From contig CAVVDM010000004.1 of assembly GCA_963746885.1 (NCBI GenBank), positions 62,001 through 126,000 on the forward strand: a stretch of DNA of 64,000 nucleotides, written 5' to 3'. Source of the DNA: DATARH01 sp963746885. GTDB taxonomy: Bacteria; Pseudomonadota; Alphaproteobacteria; ATCC43930; CGMCC-115725. The position numbers were made by a program, and so were the translations under genes. This document shows, in pieces, positions 26,908 to 35,114 of the stretch (its first letter is position 1; the number at the start of each line of letters is the position of its first letter). The notes beneath the pieces were generated by a model. That model saw only the letters and a list, made by a program, of their open reading frames with translations. It made no database searches and was not told the DNA's origin.

Positions 26908-27221
26908 GATGTCAAGATCAGGGCAAGTGTCTGCGACCTGTTTTTCAGGTGATACTTGGTTATATCAGTGCCCAATGCGGACGGCAGGAAGCATGGACGA
27001 CGGTTGATCTGGCTCTTATCCGCGGGTTGGTACCGCATGACCAAGGTTCGTCGCGGGGCTTCCTCTGTCTAACGAACGTGCGTCGGCTGTGGAGCCTGCT
27101 CCAACCCGGATCGAGGGTTCCCCAACCTCCTCATCCTGCCGTCCGCACTGGGCGCCGAAGATAGTCCTCAATGTCGCCGCGTCACCTCCTTGCTAGCCAA
27201 GCCCTTTTTGCAGCGTCGCTG
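26908..27221 (-). ncRNA. Candidate IS110 bridge (seek) RNA region
   Basis: This 314-bp non-coding end of the IS110 element is strongly structured. A 20-bp inverted repeat with one mismatch pairs 26970-26989 (GCCCAATGCGGACGGCAGGA) with 27134-27153. A nested hairpin ACCTG-TTTTT-CAGGT lies at 26936-26950 inside a longer CAAGT/ACTTG stem. IS110-family recombinases use a guide RNA encoded in a non-coding end, and a location downstream of the transposase is typical of the IS1111 subgroup. The RNA itself is inferred; no experiment or covariance supports it here. Confidence 0.45.
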
Positions 27222-28331
27222 TCAGGCGAATTTCGGCTCCACCATACGGGCAATCGCCCAGATGAAGCCGACCAGTTCACGCGCGATTGCCACGACCACC
27301 TTGGGTGTCGGCTTGCCGGCGGCGACCAGCTTGCGATACCGCGCTGAAAGTCTCACCTGCGCCTTCCAGGCCACGTTGCGGATCGGCTCAGGTAAACCCA
27401 CGAGCCGGTCGCGAATGATCTGTGTCACGCGGGCCGGAAAGCGGTAGGTCCAGGCCGCTTCGACCAGGCAGGTCCGTGCCAACGCATTGCCGGTCTTGGT
27501 GATGGCGCCGCGCCGGATCGTGGCGCCGCTCGAATGCTCCGAGGGGTTCAGCCCGAGATAGGCCATCAACTGGCGTGGGTTGTCGAACCGGCTGAAACAG
27601 CCGACCTCGGCAACGATCACCGAAGCGACGATCAGCGAGACGCCGCGCAACGCCTGGATCGCCTGCACCACGGGCGCGAGAGACCATTGCGGCACCAGCC
27701 CGATGATCGCTCCCTTCAGCCGGTCGCACAGCGCCTCGGCCCGCTCGATCCGTTGCAACATCTCCTCGTGCGCCAAATGCTGCGCCGGATGGGCAAAGAC
27801 CAGTTCGCCCAGCCAGCGCCGATGCATCTTGGTCCAATGTCCGTACGGCGAGACCAGGCCGTGGCGCAGCAGGAAGCTCAACAGCTGTTGGCGCGCCTTG
27901 CGCAGATCGCGCATCGCTTGCGCCCGCAGCCGCACCAGATCGCGCATCGCTTCGTGCGCCTCATCTGGCACCCACACCGCCGTCAGTTGGCCGGCGCGCA
28001 ACGTCTGGGCCAGCATCATCGCGTCGCGCCGATCGGTCTTCACCTTGTCGCCGACCTTGCGCGGGATCAGCGCCGGCGCCACCACATCGCAACGGTGTCC
28101 CAGCCGCGTCAGTTGACGCTGCACGCCATACCCGCACGGCCCTGCCTCATAGCAGAAATGCAGCTGCTGCCCATCTTTCGTCAGCTTCTTGCATAAGCCG
28201 CGGATCGTGTCCGGCGTGTTGGTGATCGTGCCGTAGAAGCGTACCTCTGCGCCCGCGGCCGCTTCCACCATCGCCACAGAGATCGTCTTCTTGTGTACGT
28301 CCAAGCCGACGAAAAGCGTAACATCCGTCAT
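27222..28331 (-). CDS. IS110-family DEDD transposase/recombinase, intact
   Basis: A 369-residue RuvC-like recombinase. Active-site motifs are complete: GLDVHKKT (first Asp), YEAGPCGYG (Glu) and VKTDRRDAMM (two Asp). The C-terminal Tnp_20 domain holds SSGATIRRGAITKTGN with the catalytic Ser region. It catalyses programmed insertion guided by a bridge RNA in this family. No frameshift or stop is seen, so the element may be active. It interrupts the integrase of the phage element, which would block excision of that element unless a second integrase acts. Confidence 0.93.
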   Translation of the reverse strand: MTDVTLFVGLDVHKKTISVAMVEAAAGAEVRFYGTITNTPDTIRGLCKKLTKDGQQLHFCYEAGPCGYGVQRQLTRLGHRCDVVAPALIPRKVGDKVKTDRRDAMMLAQTLRAGQLTAVWVPDEAHEAMRDLVRLRAQAMRDLRKARQQLLSFLLRHGLVSPYGHWTKMHRRWLGELVFAHPAQHLAHEEMLQRIERAEALCDRLKGAIIGLVPQWSLAPVVQAIQALRGVSLIVASVIVAEVGCFSRFDNPRQLMAYLGLNPSEHSSGATIRRGAITKTGNALARTCLVEAAWTYRFPARVTQIIRDRLVGLPEPIRNVAWKAQVRLSARYRKLVAAGKPTPKVVVAIARELVGFIWAIARMVEPKFA

Positions 28332-28466
28332 GGTCCGCCTCGTTCAGTGCCTGGGGATAGGCTCCGTCGCCGGAGCAACCCCCGTAGCGTTGCAAAACGC
28401 CTTACTCGACACTTCGAGGCGGGCCGCCTCAACCGGCGATCGCCTCAACGGACATCTGGTCTTAGA

Positions 28467-28576
28467 TACTCGGCGCGGAGCCGGATTTTACTGCGGCCGG
28501 CGGCGCGGTAATAGCACTGCCACTTGCCGTGTCGGTTCTTGAAGCGGTGAAGGTTCGGGACTTCCAGCGTGGTCAT
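28467..28576 (-). pseudogene. int: Integrase 5' fragment separated by IS110
   Basis: Encodes the first about 36 residues of a tyrosine recombinase (MTTLEVPNLHRFKNRHGKWQ, then CYYRAAGRSKIRLRAEY) in the same orientation as the catalytic part at 25988-26898. The reading resumes there as KSPEFWQEYEAAKAG, a normal continuation in this integrase family. It overlaps the end of the small gene at 28488-28754 in another frame. Confidence 0.75.
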
Positions 28577-28754
28577 CTTTCAGCTTCTCATCAAAGAAAT
28601 TGCCGCTCGCGGGACCTTCTGACACGTCCGCCTTTACGAACAGATACCGCCCGGACACCGGGTCGAACTCCACCCGGTCGAAGCCGGCCGCCCCCGCCGC
28701 CCGCAGCGCGCGGGTCAAGTCAGCCTGCCGGAACTGGCTCGGCCTGGTGCCCAT
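28488..28754 (-). CDS. Small phage-element protein upstream of the integrase
   Basis: An 88-residue protein. Residues 1-50 (RPSQFRQADLTRALRAAGAA and FDPVSGRYLFVK) resemble the short proteins encoded directly before integrases in alphaproteobacterial prophage-like elements. The last 30 residues overlap the integrase start in another frame and may be out-of-frame sequence if a small indel is present. The function is unknown; a recombination-directionality or DNA-binding role is a guess. The start lies 4 bp after the portal stop. Confidence 0.55.
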   Translation of the reverse strand: MGTRPSQFRQADLTRALRAAGAAGFDRVEFDPVSGRYLFVKADVSEGPASGNFFDEKLKDDHAGSPEPSPLQEPTRQVAVLLPRRRPQ

Positions 28755-28758
28755 ACGC

Positions 28759-29964
28759 CTACGCCGCGGCGCCTGTCGGTGCGGGTGCCGGTGCGGCGGG
28801 CGCTGCCGTGAACTCGTCGCCGCCGGCGCGAGGGTTGTAGCCTTCCGCCTCGCGCACCTCGTTCGGCGTCAGCACCCGGTTCTTGATGGCGACATCGTAG
28901 GAGCGCCACCGGGCCTCGGGGTCGCCGCGCAGGAAGCCGGCGAGGTCAAGCTCGAGGAAGCTGCCGGAGCTGGCGGTAAAGACGCTGCGGGCAAATTCGC
29001 TCTCCAGCTTGCGCAGCCAGGGCGACAACGTGTGCTGCGCGAACCACCGCCCCGCCGTCTCGGAATTGGTGAAGCTGGAATGATCCCAGATCCCGACGAG
29101 CGGCGGCGGAACCTGGAAAATGCGCGCCAGTTCCTCGGTCGAGAACCGCCGGCTCGCCAGCAGCTCGGCGTCCTCCGGCGACACGCTGATTTGCTGCCAC
29201 GTCAGCCCTTGGTCGAGGATCATTGCCTTCGCGGCATTGCGGCTGCCGGCGAACTGCTCGGTGAAGGCGTCGCGCAGCGATTGCCGCGCCTCCGTCGACA
29301 GCTTGCCCTCGGTCGAGAACGCGCCGGACGGGTTTAAGCCGTGCCTGTAGATCGAGCCGGCGAAGCTCTGCACCGCCATCGCCGCGCCGATCGTCTCTGC
29401 CGCGCGGGAAAGCCGCGAGCGTCCAATCAGCCCGTCGTCGCTGCGGTCGCGCAGGTGCAGCACCTCGTCGGCCAGCAGCCGGCGCAGGCGCCCGTTGGTG
29501 CCGTTGATGTTCGACGCCACGATGTCATAGGCGAGCGCGCCGCTCGGCAGGATCACCGGCGACACCCAGCCCCATGGGATCGGCTGCAGCCCAGTCACGG
29601 CGCCGCGGTCGTCGGCGACGATCTCGGCGAGCCCGTTGCCGCGGAGCAGGGTCGAGGCGAGTAGCCATTCGACAAAATCCGGCCAGGATTGCGCCGGATT
29701 GGCCCCGCGCCGGATCAGCCGGTTGACCGGGTTTGTTAGGTCTTCAAGCCGGCCGGTCTCGGTGCGCCGGTACACGTAGGCCGGCAGGCTCGCAATCGCC
29801 GAGCTGATCGCCTGCACGCACGCCGCGACCGTCGCCAGCCCCTCGGCCGCGCCGTGCGATACCGCGATGCCCGCCGACGAGAAGCCGGTGCCGCCGATAT
29901 CAGTGACAAGGCGCTCCCAGCTCTTATCGCGTTGCTCGACGCGGCGCTTGCGGCGGCGGCTCAT
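28759..29964 (-). CDS. HK97-family phage portal protein
   Basis: A 401-residue portal protein, which forms the dodecameric DNA entry channel of the head. Typical stretches are VAACVQAISSAIASLPAYVY, NPAQSWPDFVEWLLAST, LRGNGLAEIV and IFQVPPPLVGIWDHSSFTNS, the last being the HK97 portal signature. The C-terminal tail is Ala/Pro rich. Its ATG overlaps the stop of the prohead protease by 4 bp. In canonical HK97-type phages the portal precedes the protease; here it follows it. Confidence 0.92.
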   Translation of the reverse strand: MSRRRKRRVEQRDKSWERLVTDIGGTGFSSAGIAVSHGAAEGLATVAACVQAISSAIASLPAYVYRRTETGRLEDLTNPVNRLIRRGANPAQSWPDFVEWLLASTLLRGNGLAEIVADDRGAVTGLQPIPWGWVSPVILPSGALAYDIVASNINGTNGRLRRLLADEVLHLRDRSDDGLIGRSRLSRAAETIGAAMAVQSFAGSIYRHGLNPSGAFSTEGKLSTEARQSLRDAFTEQFAGSRNAAKAMILDQGLTWQQISVSPEDAELLASRRFSTEELARIFQVPPPLVGIWDHSSFTNSETAGRWFAQHTLSPWLRKLESEFARSVFTASSGSFLELDLAGFLRGDPEARWRSYDVAIKNRVLTPNEVREAEGYNPRAGGDEFTAAPAAPAPAPTGAAA

Positions 29965-30480
29965 CGGGTTGTCTCCAGGAACAGCCGGGCCAGACGCAGC
30001 CGCAGCGGCGGCATCGAGCGCGCCTGCACGCTGGTCCCGTCATAGGCCGGGAAGCCCGACACCACCGAGATCTCGCGCAGCTCCACGGTGCGCAGCTCGC
30101 GGCGCCGGCCTTCCCACCGCTCGCCGCCGGCCGGCACCGTGAACGCGAAGCTCATGCCGCCGAGGTCGCCCCGCTCGGCCAACGCCAACACGTCGGCGCC
30201 GTCGCGGGTCTCGGGAACGTCGATCGCGAAGGCCAGGCCCTTGGCGTCCTCAGACAGCCGTAGGGAGCCGCTGCGCGTGCGCGCCAGTAGCCTTGTCGGG
30301 TTGTGGTCGACCCAGGGCCAGGACATCGCTTCCCGCCGCCAGAGAGCGCCTGAACGCGCCGGCAGCGATGGTCTCGACGAAATCGCCGATCTGCGCCTCG
30401 GTCCCGAAGGTCGCGGCGTAGCCTTCCAGCCGCCTGCCAGCGGCCCGCAGCTCGACGACGGCGGCGCGGCGCTCGATCAC
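29961..30480 (-). pseudogene. HK97-family prohead protease, frameshifted
   Basis: The two halves of an S78 prohead protease lie in two frames. The first (30480 to about 30325) reads GRRLEGYAATFGTEAQIGDF and AAGAFRRSL up to DVLAL. The second reads VDHNPTRLLARTRSGSLRL, GGMSFAF and ELREISVVSGFPAYDGT, which includes the catalytic His of the DHN motif. One extra G in CTGGGTCGAC (near 30320) accounts for the shift. No slippery heptamer is evident, so programmed frameshifting is unlikely. It overlaps the capsid stop and the portal start by 4 bp each. Confidence 0.88.
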
Positions 30481-31763
30481 GCAGACAGCTCGCCGTAAGC
30501 AAAGCTCTCAGGATGGCGCACCGCCACGTCCACGTCCTGCATGACGCGGATCATTACGCGGCCGCGGGCGTAGGCGGCATCGCTGTACGGATTGACCAGG
30601 ACATCGAGCCCGGACCAGTAGCCGATCAGCAGTTGCGCCCAGGCCCCGAAGATCAGCGTGCTGGTCCCCGGGCTGCCGCCGGTCGAGAGCACGGTCGACA
30701 TCGCCGCCGGGTATCCCGCGAGGGCGCCGGGCGCGTCCATCAGGTAGCCAGCCGCAATGCCGGCCTCCCGCAGCGTGGCGCGCAACACCGCCGCCGCATC
30801 CGGCGCGAGTGCCCATCCGAGCGTGCCGAGGTCCGCGTTGTCGGATTGGATTTTGGTCAGGAAGTCGAGCACTGCCGGCCAGGTCGGGGTCAGCGGCGAG
30901 ACGACGTTGACGTTCGCCTGGTTGCGCACGCCCACCGGCCGGTTGCCGGAGCCGTCGCCAAAGAGCGCCGCCGTGTCGATCGCGCTGGCGACGACGCTGG
31001 CGAGGTCGTTTCGGACGATCTGCTCGATGCTCGGGGTCGCGTTGATCAGCGTGCGCCGGCTGTAGCTGGTGATCGCGCCGACGGTCTTGGGGCTCAGCGT
31101 CACGTCGTCGAAGGTCTGCGCCGTGTCGGTCAGCGCCTCGTCCTCCGCCACCCATTGCGCCGTCGCGGAGCCGGTCTGGCGCGGGATGTCTTGGTCGCCC
31201 ACCAGGTCATTGAGCACCGTCGCGCCGAGGCGAGCGACGATCAGCCCCGCCCGCAGCCGGTCGATAAACAAATCGGGGCGAAGCACGTTCGGGTAGAGCG
31301 GCGCCGCGGCGCCTCCCGGGCTGCCGGCGTTGACCAGCATCGTGCTATCGCCGAAGGCCCGGCGTTCGAGGAACACTTCGTCCGGCACCGCGATGCCGAC
31401 ATAGCGCCGCCCGCTGCGCCGCCGCACCTCGGCGGAAATTTCGCGCTCGAAGCCAGCGTCCACGTCCTCGCCGAGCGCAGCGCCGATCGCCTTGGTAATC
31501 GAGAACTCGCGGGCCCGCGTCTCGAAATTCCCGTCGCCCGGCCGGCCCGACAGCGAGATTGCCGGCGCGGCGCGCTCGGCCTCCGCGATCGTCTGCGCCC
31601 GGCCGATCCGCTTGTCGAGGTCGCCGATCTCAGTCTTGAGGGTGCCGAATTTGGCGTCCTCGTCGGCATTGAGGTCGCGGGTCTCGGCCTCGGCCTTGTC
31701 GGCAAGCCCGCGCATTTCGACGACGGCAGCAGCGCGGCGTTCCTGCAATTCACGCAAGTTCAT
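30477..31763 (-). CDS. HK97-family major capsid protein
   Basis: A 428-residue major capsid protein. An N-terminal coiled-coil scaffold or delta domain covers about 1-115 (LQERRAAAVVEMRGLADKAE...). It is followed by the HK97 shell domain with YPNVLRPDLFIDRL, PRQTGSATAQWVAEDEALTD and KTVGAITSYSRRTLINATPS. The C-terminal part ends near MQDVDVAVRHPESFAY. The prohead protease, which normally removes the scaffold domain, is the next gene. The sequence is intact and full length. Confidence 0.94.
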   Translation of the reverse strand: MNLRELQERRAAAVVEMRGLADKAEAETRDLNADEDAKFGTLKTEIGDLDKRIGRAQTIAEAERAAPAISLSGRPGDGNFETRAREFSITKAIGAALGEDVDAGFEREISAEVRRRSGRRYVGIAVPDEVFLERRAFGDSTMLVNAGSPGGAAAPLYPNVLRPDLFIDRLRAGLIVARLGATVLNDLVGDQDIPRQTGSATAQWVAEDEALTDTAQTFDDVTLSPKTVGAITSYSRRTLINATPSIEQIVRNDLASVVASAIDTAALFGDGSGNRPVGVRNQANVNVVSPLTPTWPAVLDFLTKIQSDNADLGTLGWALAPDAAAVLRATLREAGIAAGYLMDAPGALAGYPAAMSTVLSTGGSPGTSTLIFGAWAQLLIGYWSGLDVLVNPYSDAAYARGRVMIRVMQDVDVAVRHPESFAYGELSA

Positions 31764-31966
31764 GTTGAAAGCTCCATCTCAGGGACTGGCGCGCCTCTCG
31801 GCGGGCTTAGGAAAATGGGTGCGGGCTTGGGGACCTTTCCGTCCGAACTGCCGCTCGCCGCTGAAGAAAACGAGCGAACTCCGCGCGCCTTTTCGAGGTC
31901 CCCTTGGTATGCCCGGCCGGCCCGCTCGGCCGCCACGACGGGGCGCGGAGGATTACGGTTTGGCAT
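31760..31966 (-). CDS. Small hypothetical phage-element protein
   Basis: A 68-residue frame that exactly fills the space between connector and capsid. Its ATG overlaps the connector stop (TGATG) and its stop overlaps the capsid start (ATGA). That double coupling is the only evidence for a gene. The sequence is Pro/Ser/Arg rich with no recognisable domain. It may be real or a fortunate read-through frame. Confidence 0.42.
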   Translation of the reverse strand: MPNRNPPRPVVAAERAGRAYQGDLEKARGVRSFSSAASGSSDGKVPKPAPIFLSPPRGAPVPEMELST

Positions 31967-32607
31967 CAGCCGAAAACTCGGTAAGGCGAGAGCAGCGCGT
32001 CATAGACACCGCCAACGTCGCCAGGGCTGAAATAGCTGATGCTATCGAGGTCGGTCGTCGTCTCGCTGCGCACCAGCGGGTCGGCGTCTTTCAGCGCAAT
32101 GAACTGCGCGGCGCGCAGGGCGATCCATTGCTTGATCGGCGCGGGCATCTCGCCGGTTGTACCGGCCGGGCTGCCGCTCAGCGCGCCGTCATAGCCGGCC
32201 CGATAGCGCAGCCGGACGCCCTCGAAATCCGGCCCCACGGTGGGCCAGTCGAAGGTTGATTTCGCATAGAGCCGGCGGCCCGCCAGCGCGTAATCGGCCG
32301 CGTCGACCGTGATCTCCGCGTCGTTTTCGTCGACATAGACCAGCGACACAATCTCGATCACAGGCGGGAATGGCAGGACCAATTCGCCGGAGCGCGGCCA
32401 GAATTTGTCCATGCGCAATTCGATCGTCTGCGGCCCGAGCGCGCGGCCGAGCCAGCCGGCCGGGCCGTCAATCTCGGCCGTCGCCGCCGCGATCAGCGCC
32501 GCCACCGTCGCGTCATCGGCCGCATGGTCGCCCGGCACGTCAGCAGGCGTCACCACCGGCTCCGGCGGCACCACCGCGATAGCGCGGGACATCGGATTTT
32601 TAATCAT
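31966..32607 (-). CDS. Phage head-tail connector (gp6-like)
   Basis: A 213-residue protein resembling the gp6/phiE125 gp8 family of head-completion adaptors. It shows GPAGWLGRALGPQTIELRMD, PPVIEIVSLVYVDENDAE and a C-terminal helix with APIKQWIALRAAQFI. It would attach below the portal. It overlaps the upstream HTH gene by 8 bp. A second start 5 codons in (MSRAIAVVPPEP) is possible. It is the most tail-ward protein found; no tail genes follow. Confidence 0.8.
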   Translation of the reverse strand: MIKNPMSRAIAVVPPEPVVTPADVPGDHAADDATVAALIAAATAEIDGPAGWLGRALGPQTIELRMDKFWPRSGELVLPFPPVIEIVSLVYVDENDAEITVDAADYALAGRRLYAKSTFDWPTVGPDFEGVRLRYRAGYDGALSGSPAGTTGEMPAPIKQWIALRAAQFIALKDADPLVRSETTTDLDSISYFSPGDVGGVYDALLSPYRVFG

Positions 32608-33118
32608 CGTCGCCGTCGTGACCTTCGTTCACGCTCTCCCATGCGCGGGCGAATGCCCGACGCAGAACGGCATCGACATCAATTGACAAATACGAATCCG
32701 CCGGCTTGGCCTCGTCTTTCCAGAGGTCGCGGATTTGTAGCTTCCACTGTTCGCCATCAGGGTCGGCCGGATAGGCGAGTAGCCGGCGGTTGTGCCAGGG
32801 CGCAGCCAAGATGCCCGCAGGGGCATCGTCGGCGCTTGGCTGGTGACCGAACTCCAGATAATCGGGAAAGAATGCAAGCGTCGTGTGCGCCATCAGATTT
32901 GCGGTCGGCACATTCACGCCGAACCGGACGAAGGTGCTCACCAGCGCGAGAACCGCGATATCAACGAAGCCGTAATTTGCCCAGCCGCCCGCCGGCCGTT
33001 TCTCGCTGCCGATGACCACCTGCTTGCGCTGCAGCCAGTTGCGCAACGTCTTCGGGGTAGTCTCGATGGCGTACACCGCATCCGAAAATCTGAGTTTTTT
33101 ACCGATCGTTGCCGCCAT
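32600..33118 (-). CDS. MerR-like winged-helix phage-element protein
   Basis: A 172-residue protein with an N-terminal MerR-type helix-turn-helix (KKLRFSDAVYAIETTPKTLR, then NWLQRKQVV) and an acidic C-terminus (GHDGDDD). The position before the connector and after terminase would suit a regulator or a small terminase-like DNA-binding subunit, but no terminase-small motifs are seen. A 116-bp gap precedes it. Confidence 0.65.
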   Translation of the reverse strand: MAATIGKKLRFSDAVYAIETTPKTLRNWLQRKQVVIGSEKRPAGGWANYGFVDIAVLALVSTFVRFGVNVPTANLMAHTTLAFFPDYLEFGHQPSADDAPAGILAAPWHNRRLLAYPADPDGEQWKLQIRDLWKDEAKPADSYLSIDVDAVLRRAFARAWESVNEGHDGDDD

Positions 33119-33234
33119 CTTAAACCGCCTCTGACGAGCACATTAAATGCGAAGGTACCCTGCCGAGCGCCTTTAGTGCAAGGCGCAATTACGGGGCGAT
33201 CCGCGAGGCCGCCAAACCGGCAAAATTTGCCGTT

Positions 33235-33471
33235 TTAGTGCTTCGCCATCGTGGGCATTTCGACGTCGCCGTACCTGATGAACCGCCGCAGCTCATCGAG
33301 CCGCGCATCCCGCCAGGCCACCAGCTCGGCGCGGTGCTGATCGAGCAGCGGCTCGAAGATGTCGGGCGAGATGCCACCGTCGACGTAGGATTGGCGGCTG
33401 CGCTCCAGCGACTGCCGAATGGCGTCGTCGAGCTGCGCCGCGGCGCGGGCCATCGCTTCGGCGAAAGTCAT
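33235..33471 (-). CDS. Small phage-element protein after terminase
   Basis: A 78-residue, largely helical and charged protein (MTFAEAMARAAAQLDDAIRQ). Its ATG overlaps the stop of the terminase gene by 4 bp, which supports translation. No family is recognised. A long frame continuing upstream lies inside terminase and is not used. Confidence 0.6.
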   Translation of the reverse strand: MTFAEAMARAAAQLDDAIRQSLERSRQSYVDGGISPDIFEPLLDQHRAELVAWRDARLDELRRFIRYGDVEMPTMAKH

Positions 33472-35069
33472 AGCGCGATCACCAGCGGGCCGGAGAAACT
33501 GATTTCGCGCTCCGCCGCCGAGCGGCTTGCCAAGCCGACGGCATAGACCGCGGATACCGCCGGATCGATCCGGCCGCGACTGGCGCGCTTTGACAGCTTT
33601 CGGTTGCCCGCCGGGTCGATCTCGACGGCGGCATTCGACACCGCCCACCGCAGCGCCGGGTTGCCACCATGCGCCAGCCGGGCGGCGAGTACTCGCGCCT
33701 CGAACGCGGTCAGGCTCGGCGAAACCTCCTTGAAGCCCGCGCCATGTGGTTCGAGCGGCAGGTCGAGCCCCTCGCGGTCGAGCTGCGCGCGCAAATCGTC
33801 GAGCAACCAGCGGTCGGTCGCAATGCCGCGCAGCTCCAGCGCCTCGGTCGCCCGCACGATCCAAGCGCCGAGCCATGCCCGGTCGACCGTGCGGCCCGGG
33901 ACTTCGACGACGTGCCCTTGCTGCGCCCACAGCCGATACGGCGCGTTGTCCTCGCGCGCCTTCGCCTCGAGCATCGCCGCCGGCAGGAACGCCCAGCAGC
34001 GCAGCGCGCCGGTCGCCGGCCAGAACAGCGAGAATGCCGTGAGGTCGGCGGCGCCGGAGGCAAGGTCGAGCCCGCCCCAACACTCGCCGGCGGGCTGCGG
34101 CTCGGCGGCGCAGGCGTCCCAGTCCACCGGCGCAAGCCACCGATCGTCCAGGACCACAGGCTGATTGAGCACGTAGGCCCGGAACGCCGCCTCGGTCGCC
34201 GGGATGCGCCGCGCCTGGTTCGCCAGCACCTCGACGTCGGCGAGGCTGCGGAAATCGCCGAGCGCCGGATTTGCGAGTTTCCACGTTTCCGGGATCCAGG
34301 GGTCGGCCTCGATTGGCGCCGAATAAATAAACGCTCGAAATGCCGGGTCTTCGATCAGGCCCGCGTCAAGGTCGGCGGCATAGCAGATCAATTCTTCAAG
34401 CGGATTATCCGGATCCGGGCTCCGCGTGCTGATCACCAAACCCAGCGGCTCGGCGTGCGCCCCCATGCCGGTGCGGAGCGCCTCGATCAAATCGCGACCG
34501 CGCCACTGCGCTACCTCGTCGCCGATCCAAAACGAGGGCGACAAGCCGTGCGCTTTTCGCGCGTCGCTCGATAGCGCCTGGTAAGTCGAGCCCGTCACCA
34601 CGTCCTCGGCCTCCTTGCGGAAATCGCGGAAGATGATCCGCTTCGCCAGCTCCGGCGAGGCGAGCGCCATTGCCTTCATGGCCGCGTACACGATCGCCGC
34701 CTGCGCCCGATCGGCCGCGCCGCTCAACACCTGCCCGCCCGGCACCGCCTCGGGCCCGGCCAGGTGCGCCAGCCCGAGCGCCGAGGCAAACCCGGTTTTG
34801 CCATTTTTCCTGCCCATGCTCAGCAGCGCGAAGCGCACCAGGCGCCGTCCGCGCCGGTCGGTGCGGTAAAGCTCGCGCACAATCGCCCGCTGCCACGCCC
34901 GCAGCCGAAATCGCCGGCCGGCATAAATACCGGATGGCACGATCAGCCGTTCAATCCAGTTGATCAGCCGATCAGCCCGCGATCGGCCCGGCAATTCGAT
35001 AATAGCCGCCGATGCGCCGGGTAATTTCGGGCGTCTTACCGGGTGAGCATTTGGTCCACGAAGGCCCAT
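33468..35069 (-). CDS. terL: Phage terminase large subunit
   Basis: A 533-residue packaging motor. The ATPase domain (about 50-250) shows a Walker A-like SMGRKNGKTG, a Walker B region ending in WIGDEVAQW, and LVISTRSPDP as coupling motif. The nuclease domain (about 330-520) has WGGLDLASGAADLTAF with the first metal-binding Asp and later TDRWLLDDLRAQ. The start MGLRGPNAHPVRR is a typical N-terminus for this terminase group. A TTG at 35087 in frame is an unlikely alternative. No separate small subunit is obvious next to it. Confidence 0.92.
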   Translation of the reverse strand: MGLRGPNAHPVRRPKLPGASAAIIELPGRSRADRLINWIERLIVPSGIYAGRRFRLRAWQRAIVRELYRTDRRGRRLVRFALLSMGRKNGKTGFASALGLAHLAGPEAVPGGQVLSGAADRAQAAIVYAAMKAMALASPELAKRIIFRDFRKEAEDVVTGSTYQALSSDARKAHGLSPSFWIGDEVAQWRGRDLIEALRTGMGAHAEPLGLVISTRSPDPDNPLEELICYAADLDAGLIEDPAFRAFIYSAPIEADPWIPETWKLANPALGDFRSLADVEVLANQARRIPATEAAFRAYVLNQPVVLDDRWLAPVDWDACAAEPQPAGECWGGLDLASGAADLTAFSLFWPATGALRCWAFLPAAMLEAKAREDNAPYRLWAQQGHVVEVPGRTVDRAWLGAWIVRATEALELRGIATDRWLLDDLRAQLDREGLDLPLEPHGAGFKEVSPSLTAFEARVLAARLAHGGNPALRWAVSNAAVEIDPAGNRKLSKRASRGRIDPAVSAVYAVGLASRSAAEREISFSGPLVIAL

Positions 35070-35114
35070 TGAAATAATATTTCCCAACTAACTCTCAGCG
35101 GAGCCCCCCGCCGC

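Larger units (their letters stand above)
26900..28466 (-). mobile_element. Complete IS110-family element inserted in an integrase gene
   Basis: Bounds are set by where the integrase resumes on either side. Near both ends lies an inverted 8-mer, ATGTCCGT at 26900-26907 and ACGGACAT at 28448-28455, like the subterminal repeats of the IS1111 subgroup. The element holds one intact transposase and about 320 bp of non-coding sequence on its 3' side versus about 135 bp on its 5' side. No target duplication is evident, as expected for the family. Confidence 0.75.

Noticed and set aside
29961..30480. Programmed ribosomal frameshift in the prohead protease
   Set aside because: No slippery heptamer or downstream structure was seen at the junction; a simple one-base indel fits better.
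30513..32030. 505-codon plus-strand frame opposite the capsid gene
   Set aside because: Shadow of the HK97 capsid and connector, which carry clear family motifs on the minus strand.
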